A DNA stretch of 22,885 nucleotides from a virus. The notes beneath the pieces were generated by a model, which saw only the letters and a program-made list of their open reading frames with translations, made no database searches and was not told the DNA's origin. Every line of letters begins with the position of its first letter. The stretch's first letter is position 1. Where the stretch lies: positions 1 to 22,885 of IMG/VR virus record IMGVR_UViG_3300042691_035418; one strand, 5' to 3'. The position numbers and the translations under genes are program-made. Shown piece by piece: positions 18,449 to 22,885 of this stretch.

Positions 18449-18698
18449 CAATCCCGTCTGCCAGAAGAAGCCGCTCCTCATGGGGCATACTCAAGGAGGC
18501 CGTCTCGTACACCAAGTACCAGATGGCCTTCAACATATCTGACTGTTTGCTGACGTCTTGCTTCAGACCGGCACGTTGCAGATACTTCAGCGTGCTGAAA
18601 ACAGCGGCACTGCTCTTCCATTGTTGTGCGACGAACAACGCATCAATCGGGCTGTTTCGATAGTGAACCCAAAGATTGCTGGCAGTTTTATCAGTCAT
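18303..18698 (-). CDS. DUF3310 family protein (nucleotide-kinase-like annotation)
   Basis: A 131-residue protein. The DUF3310 core is clear: WVHYRNSPIDALFVAQQWKS, then FSTLKYLQRAGLKQD and MLKAIWYLVYE, matching HY..PI....W..KYL.RAG.K..DL.KA.WYL. Members are widespread in phages and often annotated as nucleotide-kinase-like; the activity is unproven. The C-terminal 35 residues are serine- and aspartate-rich and overlap an opposite gene. The start at 18698 was chosen because a perfect TATAAT lies six bases upstream with no Shine-Dalgarno (leaderless type); the longer frame would run through the terS start. Confidence 0.82.
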   Translation of the reverse strand: MTDKTASNLWVHYRNSPIDALFVAQQWKSSAAVFSTLKYLQRAGLKQDVSKQSDMLKAIWYLVYETASLSMPHEERLLLADGIVSDLRQALEDYSCPTRSGEEQDSSDSQSSLDFPSDPKAYSLDESVPYD

Positions 18699-18714
18699 GT
18701 TGCCATTATACAGA
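18699..18714. promoter_or_regulatory. Divergent leaderless promoter shared by DUF3310 and terS genes
   Basis: Only 16 bases separate the two start codons. The minus strand has TATAAT (18705-18710), ending 6 nt from its ATG. The plus strand has CATTAT (18704-18709), ending 5 nt from its ATG. No ribosome binding site is present on either side. Clear -35 boxes are absent. Confidence 0.6.
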
Positions 18715-19461
18715 ATGGACTCACAGAATCTTCCTGAACGAATAACCTGCCAAGGAACTGTCAATGGGCGTCAATGTCGCATGAGGCCTGTCAAAGGCAG
18801 ACAGTTTTGCGTCAATCATGGTGGACGTAATTTGGCTGGACCGGACAGCCCTTCATTCAAGACCGGGCTTCAGTCTTTGAATCGAAAACGGTTTTCAGGG
18901 GTTGGTGCCGAACTTCTGAAACGTGTCGAATCATTCCGAGAAGACCCTGAACTATTCAGCCTCAGGGATGATGCTGCATATATGACTGCCTTGATTGACC
19001 GCAGGGCGGAAGCGGCATCCGAAGGTTTTGGCATAGAAATTTTCAACGAGTTGCGCCAGTTGTATCGAACGGCCAACCGCGGATATCGAAACGCAGATTG
19101 GGAAACGTTTGAGGACGCTTGGGTCAAAATGGGAGAAGTGTTTGACAAGGGTGGAGACGAGGCAAAGGCAACAGACGAGGTAGTCGAACTTATTACAAAG
19201 CGTGTTGGTCTTGTAGAAGCAGAACAGAGAGTTGCACACGCGAAGGCGTATACTCTGGAAGTAGACCAAGCCTACTCGCTTGTTATGCAAGTTGTCGGGA
19301 TTGTCAAACAAAGTGTACGGAACGCTGACGAACTATCTGCAATCAAGGCGGGAGTTGTCAGGTTGCTGAAGGTGTACCAGCAAGAAAATCTCAACCCGGA
19401 AACAATTGACGCAGAGGTAATTGATGAACCGCAGCAAAGTCAATACGAAACTGACGCCTAG
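18715..19461 (+). CDS. Probable small terminase subunit
   Basis: A 248-residue protein directly before and overlapping terL by 38 nt, the usual position of the DNA-recognition subunit of the packaging motor. The N-terminus has a zinc-finger-like C12, C21, C32, H35 arrangement ending FCVNHGGRN, seen in many phage TerS-type proteins. A long helical region follows (residues about 55-215), consistent with oligomerisation. I chose ATG 18715; no Shine-Dalgarno is present, so leaderless or coupled initiation is likely. The call rests on position and motif, not on a family match. Confidence 0.7.
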   Translation: MDSQNLPERITCQGTVNGRQCRMRPVKGRQFCVNHGGRNLAGPDSPSFKTGLQSLNRKRFSGVGAELLKRVESFREDPELFSLRDDAAYMTALIDRRAEAASEGFGIEIFNELRQLYRTANRGYRNADWETFEDAWVKMGEVFDKGGDEAKATDEVVELITKRVGLVEAEQRVAHAKAYTLEVDQAYSLVMQVVGIVKQSVRNADELSAIKAGVVRLLKVYQQENLNPETIDAEVIDEPQQSQYETDA

Positions 19462-21157
19462 GAATTTCCGCAAGTTTGTCCGCCCCGACAAGCCTCTGTC
19501 CGTTGCGCTGCTCGAAGCAATGGAAGATGAGTTTGACAGCATCATCAAGATGGGGGACTTTGAACAGGGTGGTGCCTACCCTATCGATGGCTCCGAGTTT
19601 GATTACAAAACTTGGCTGAAAGTCTATGCTCCCCATGCAGCCTCATCCCCCCTAGGTGACCATCATATTCGTGCGTGGGAGTGGGCTGAAGGTATCGAGG
19701 CAGGGAATCCTCCCCCGGCACTGATCGAGTGCTGGTTTCGCGGGGGTGGCAAATCAACCACCATGGAATTGATTGCAAGCCGTATTGCAGTCAAGGCAAC
19801 CAAACGGTTTTTGTTGTACGTCTGCGCGACACAGGAAATGGCTGACAGACACGTTCAAGACATTGCCACAACCATGGAAAGATGCGGCATTGAACGGGCC
19901 GTCAACAAGTACGGCTTTTCCAAAGGCTGGAATGCGTCCAAGTTGAGAACCGCCAACGGGTTCAACGTCCTTGCCTTTGGTCTGGATACCGGTGCCCGTG
20001 GTGTCAAACTCGATTACTTGCGACCTGACTTCATTGTGTTTGACGACATTGACGAACTCGACGACTCAGTTGCCCGCGTGGACAAAAAATTGGCAATCAT
20101 TACTCAAACGATCTTGCCCGCCAAGTCCACAGACTGTGCGATTGTTTTTGTGCAGAACCGGATTCATGCAAACAGCGTGATGTCCAAGGTTTTGAGCGGG
20201 GAGGTCGATATGCTTCAAAGCAGAAAGCAATCCCCGATTGTCCCCGCAGTACAGGGGCTGACATACACAACGGAAGAAAAAGAAGACGGACGTATTGGTT
20301 ATCGCATAACAGGTGGCGCACCTTCATGGATTCACAAGTCACTGGAGATTTGCCAACGTGAGATCGATGACTATGGGCTGATCAGTTTCTTGCGGGAGTG
20401 CCAACACGAAGTCGGTGTTGGTGGCCTGTTCTTTCCTGACTTTAAGGAATGGGGGCCAGACGGTGAACCATGGCACGTTGTAGACAACATACAGGTTCAG
20501 CCATGGTGGCGAATGTGGGCGAGCCATGACTTTGGTACGGGTGCCCCATGTTCCTTCATCTTGTACGCGTCCGATGAAAAAGAAAACGTCTATGTTATTG
20601 ACGAGATTTACGAGAAGGGTCATGTTTCATCAAGCCAAGCGCAACTTGTCTTGAACCTGTTGCAAGGACGTGGTGCCGGTGAACCAGTTGACCGCAGATT
20701 TCCTGACGGCAAGTGGAACACGCGGCTTGAGGCAATCGCTTTCGACTGGGCCAATACCTTTCCGCCCGAGGATATTCGGCAACGCATTGGTGAATACCCG
20801 GTAGAAATCTGGTGGGAGCGAGGTCTACCTTGCGTTCGTGCTGTCAAGGATAGGAAAGCAGGTTGGCGTAGAGTCAAGGAATGGCTTGCTGCTTCCGCCA
20901 TGGTAGATGGGAAGCCTAAGCCCAAGATTGTTATTTCTCGAAAGTGCCAGAACCTGATCAGGGAACTGTCCAAGACAATGGCTGACCCTCGTGATCCTGA
21001 AGAAATTGACCGTGGCACTAAGAATGACCACGCTATCGACTCGTTCAGGTACGGTTTGATGTGGCGCGAGTATCCCGTTGCTTGTCCGGAAGTTGACAAG
21101 AAACGTTCCGAATTGCCAGCGTGGCTTTCCGAGGACAGAAAAGGTGAATGGTTGTGA
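19424..21157 (+). CDS. terL: Large terminase subunit
   Basis: A 577-residue packaging motor. The ATPase domain has the Walker A FRGGGKST at 105-112 and Walker B FIVFDDID at 203-210, then the coupling segment VFVQNRIH. The nuclease domain begins near WASHDFGTG (D369), has VYVIDEIY at about 389-396 and ends with NDHAIDSFRYG near 534-544, giving the three acidic metal ligands. The protein pumps DNA into proheads and cuts it. The ATG at 19424 follows GAGGT; the TTG before it is less likely. Length and motif order are complete. Confidence 0.95.
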   Translation: MNRSKVNTKLTPRNFRKFVRPDKPLSVALLEAMEDEFDSIIKMGDFEQGGAYPIDGSEFDYKTWLKVYAPHAASSPLGDHHIRAWEWAEGIEAGNPPPALIECWFRGGGKSTTMELIASRIAVKATKRFLLYVCATQEMADRHVQDIATTMERCGIERAVNKYGFSKGWNASKLRTANGFNVLAFGLDTGARGVKLDYLRPDFIVFDDIDELDDSVARVDKKLAIITQTILPAKSTDCAIVFVQNRIHANSVMSKVLSGEVDMLQSRKQSPIVPAVQGLTYTTEEKEDGRIGYRITGGAPSWIHKSLEICQREIDDYGLISFLRECQHEVGVGGLFFPDFKEWGPDGEPWHVVDNIQVQPWWRMWASHDFGTGAPCSFILYASDEKENVYVIDEIYEKGHVSSSQAQLVLNLLQGRGAGEPVDRRFPDGKWNTRLEAIAFDWANTFPPEDIRQRIGEYPVEIWWERGLPCVRAVKDRKAGWRRVKEWLAASAMVDGKPKPKIVISRKCQNLIRELSKTMADPRDPEEIDRGTKNDHAIDSFRYGLMWREYPVACPEVDKKRSELPAWLSEDRKGEWL

Positions 21158-21294
21158 CAGTAGATCAGGTTCTTTTGCTCCTGTTGTCAGTAGTTAGCGT
21201 GGGTCAGTTTGTTGTTTTGATGCTACTCTATTGGGGGGTTCTCGTTTCGCCGTTCTCTAAACGCAATAAAACGAACGATAAAGGGTGGTTGTGA
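21154..21294 (+). CDS. Small membrane protein between terL and portal, 46 residues
   Basis: Starts (GTG) TVDQVLLLLLSVVSVGQF. Residues 4-33 form one long or two short hydrophobic segments, followed by a basic tail (PFSKRNKTNDKGWL). The GTG overlaps the terL stop (GTGA) and the TGA overlaps the portal ATG by one base, so the three genes are tightly coupled. A role in lysis or membrane-linked assembly is possible. No family recognised. Confidence 0.65.
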   Translation: MTVDQVLLLLLSVVSVGQFVVLMLLYWGVLVSPFSKRNKTNDKGWL

Positions 21295-22885
21295 TGGCAA
21301 TTTCAGACATTATTGGTCAAGCAGCCATGCGTTTGGCGCAACGTGGCAAACCTCGCATGACGGCATTGTCCGCACCTGACAACAACGGAACTCCGGGATC
21401 ATTTCCTTCGAGGAACTTGAGCCTTGTCAATGACGAGGACTTGACTCTCGACCACAATGCCCAAGACTGGAAGACTCCTGTTGAACTCGATGACGAGGAA
21501 GAGCGGCGAATAGTCCGGTTTGTGCGTGAGCAGTTCGACATGGCTTACCGCGCACGTCAGGAAATGGAACTCGAATGGGCCTTGGCTACTGCGTTCTTCG
21601 AGGGTAGGCAGTGGCTTAGGATCGCAAGCCAGACCAGAAACCTTATCCAACTCCAAAATCCTACTGAACTGAATCGTTACGTTACGGTCCAGAAGATGCG
21701 TCCATTGATTGACGGTGTTGTTGGAAAGTTGACTCAGGTTGCGCCTGATGCCTATGCCATTCCTATGTCGGACACAGAACGGGATCGGTTTGCAGCGGAT
21801 GAAGCCAACATCATCTGCAATCACTTCAATCGAAAGTTCTCCCGGGAAACCCAACTGAAAGAGCGGGTGCGTTGGGCTTGCGTCTGTGGCACTTCATATT
21901 TGAAAGTTTATTGGGACGCTCGCGGGGAACAGACAGTCCCGTTTTTCGACCCTGAAACCGGAGAAATTCAGGGCTATCAGAAGATGGATATCGGAGACGT
22001 CAGGGAAGAAATCCTACCTGCGTTCGATCTATTCGTTGACCCAACGGCCAAGCGTGACGCAGACGTCCGTTACATTATTCACGGGTCGGTCCGCCCACTT
22101 TCGTGGTTTGTGGACAATTATGGAGACGCGGGGAAGAAGGTGACCGCAGATGCTATTTCAGGGCAGAACTCCGGATACATCGACGCGTATCTGGAAGGCG
22201 GTAATGGTAGTGGCAATGGTTGGGTTCCTGCTTCTACTGCCCGCCTTGGTCAAATCGAAAGTCGGCGCAAGGCTGCAATCGTTTACGAATACTGGGAAAA
22301 ACCTAACGAACAATACCCGGCAGGACGATACGTCGTCTCAACCAATTCCGCACTTCTCTATGCTGGCGACTGGCCCTACGATAAGAAAGATGAATTCCCT
22401 TTCATCCCACTGCGTTGGCAGCCCCGTGCTGGGACAGTATATGGGTATTCGCTAGGATTCGATCTGTGCCCGCTGCAACAGACATACAATCGTGTCTATT
22501 CTCGAATGCTTGAACAGTTCGAGGCTCAAAAAGACTATGTGATGATTCAGAAGTTGAGCGGTATCGGAGCCGATGCGTTCAACAACCAGTCCGATGATGT
22601 CGATGACGCAAACCGGACATATCGCAAGATTTACTACAACCAAGCGTCTGCACCTCCCGGCATAGTACGATCCCCCGGAATTGGACAGGACTTGTATCCC
22701 ATGCTCCAGATTCTGGAGAAGGACATGATGGATATTGCCGGGTTGCACGATGTGTCGCAGGGCATGGCACAGGCTGGAACCCCGGCGGAGTCTGTACGTT
22801 TGCTGCAACGCGCGGACAATACTCAGCACTCCTACATTCGGTCGGACATTGAGATCAGCAATGCGAAGATCAAGGAATGGGAAGT
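21294..22885 (+). CDS. Portal protein, N-terminal part, running off the window
   Basis: 530 codons are open to the window edge. The sequence fits P22-type portals: EEERRIVRFVREQFDMAYRA and EWALATAFFEGRQWL, then RYVTVQKMRPLIDGVVGKLT, RVRWACVCGTSYLKVYWD, FDLFVDPTAKRDADVRYIIH and, later, RVYSRMLEQFEAQKDYVMIQ. The portal forms the dodecameric ring through which TerL pumps DNA. The start overlaps the small membrane-protein stop by one base and follows GGGTGG. Position directly after terL supports the call. Confidence 0.92.
   Translation, partial: MAISDIIGQAAMRLAQRGKPRMTALSAPDNNGTPGSFPSRNLSLVNDEDLTLDHNAQDWKTPVELDDEEERRIVRFVREQFDMAYRARQEMELEWALATAFFEGRQWLRIASQTRNLIQLQNPTELNRYVTVQKMRPLIDGVVGKLTQVAPDAYAIPMSDTERDRFAADEANIICNHFNRKFSRETQLKERVRWACVCGTSYLKVYWDARGEQTVPFFDPETGEIQGYQKMDIGDVREEILPAFDLFVDPTAKRDADVRYIIHGSVRPLSWFVDNYGDAGKKVTADAISGQNSGYIDAYLEGGNGSGNGWVPASTARLGQIESRRKAAIVYEYWEKPNEQYPAGRYVVSTNSALLYAGDWPYDKKDEFPFIPLRWQPRAGTVYGYSLGFDLCPLQQTYNRVYSRMLEQFEAQKDYVMIQKLSGIGADAFNNQSDDVDDANRTYRKIYYNQASAPPGIVRSPGIGQDLYPMLQILEKDMMDIAGLHDVSQGMAQAGTPAESVRLLQRADNTQHSYIRSDIEISNAKIKEWE

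Noticed and set aside
1-22885. tRNA genes, insertion sequences, integrase or attachment site
   Set aside because: I saw no cloverleaf with a T-arm motif, no transposase or recombinase signature and no paired att-like repeats.

Overview
The window is part of a tailed double-stranded DNA bacteriophage (or prophage) genome. At the right end, a small-terminase candidate, a large terminase (ATPase plus nuclease motifs) and a portal protein open the packaging/structural module. The middle holds phage nucleotide-metabolism and replication genes: thyX, a dUTPase and an SSB. The left half is a run of small accessory genes. The host cannot be named. It is bacterial; the left arm is visibly GC-rich. Several genes have a -10 box only 5-6 nt before the start codon and no Shine-Dalgarno, which points to a host tolerating leaderless mRNAs (common in Deinococcota, Actinomycetota and some others). 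That is an inference.

Layout. (1) Bases 1-11,220, minus strand: about 24 mostly short genes. Recognisable are a VRR-NUC nuclease, an ArdC-like antirestriction metallopeptidase and a CxxC/OB-like protein; most others are unknown. A near-identical intergenic cassette precedes most of these genes: a GC-rich hairpin with a small loop, then a short conserved linker, then a purine-rich ribosome binding site. In seven places a strong promoter (TTGACAGCCAA type, 17-nt spacer) sits just before the hairpin, so the hairpin would lie within about 12 nt of the mRNA 5' end. In several cases the TGA stop codon of the upstream gene is part of the -35 box. (2) Bases 11,220-12,032: a non-coding control region with a CRP-like palindrome, outward-facing promoters, TGCCA(A)/TTGGCA palindromes, four 17-bp direct repeats and an AT-rich stretch. 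It is a candidate replication origin and regulatory hub. (3) Bases 12,033-16,760: a plus-strand pair (unknown gene, thyX), two minus operons (dut, a possible Tad2-like gene and an unknown gene; HNH, DUF5872 and a CHAP hydrolase), then a plus operon ending in ssb. A triple operator-like repeat separates the HNH operon from the ssb operon. A small LuxR-type HTH gene lies antisense behind ssb. (4) Bases 16,835-22,885, plus strand: small basic and methionine-rich proteins, terS candidate, terL, a small membrane protein and the portal gene, which runs off the window. One minus-strand DUF3310 gene diverges from terS through a 16-bp gap.

The arms diverge from the 11.2-12.0 kb hub. The left arm appears to be expressed as many short, separately promoted units sharing one 5' leader design. 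The right arm uses conventional, translationally coupled operons (ATGA/GTGA overlaps). The most unusual feature is the family of at least 16 interchangeable 5' hairpin cassettes joined to stop-codon-embedded promoters.
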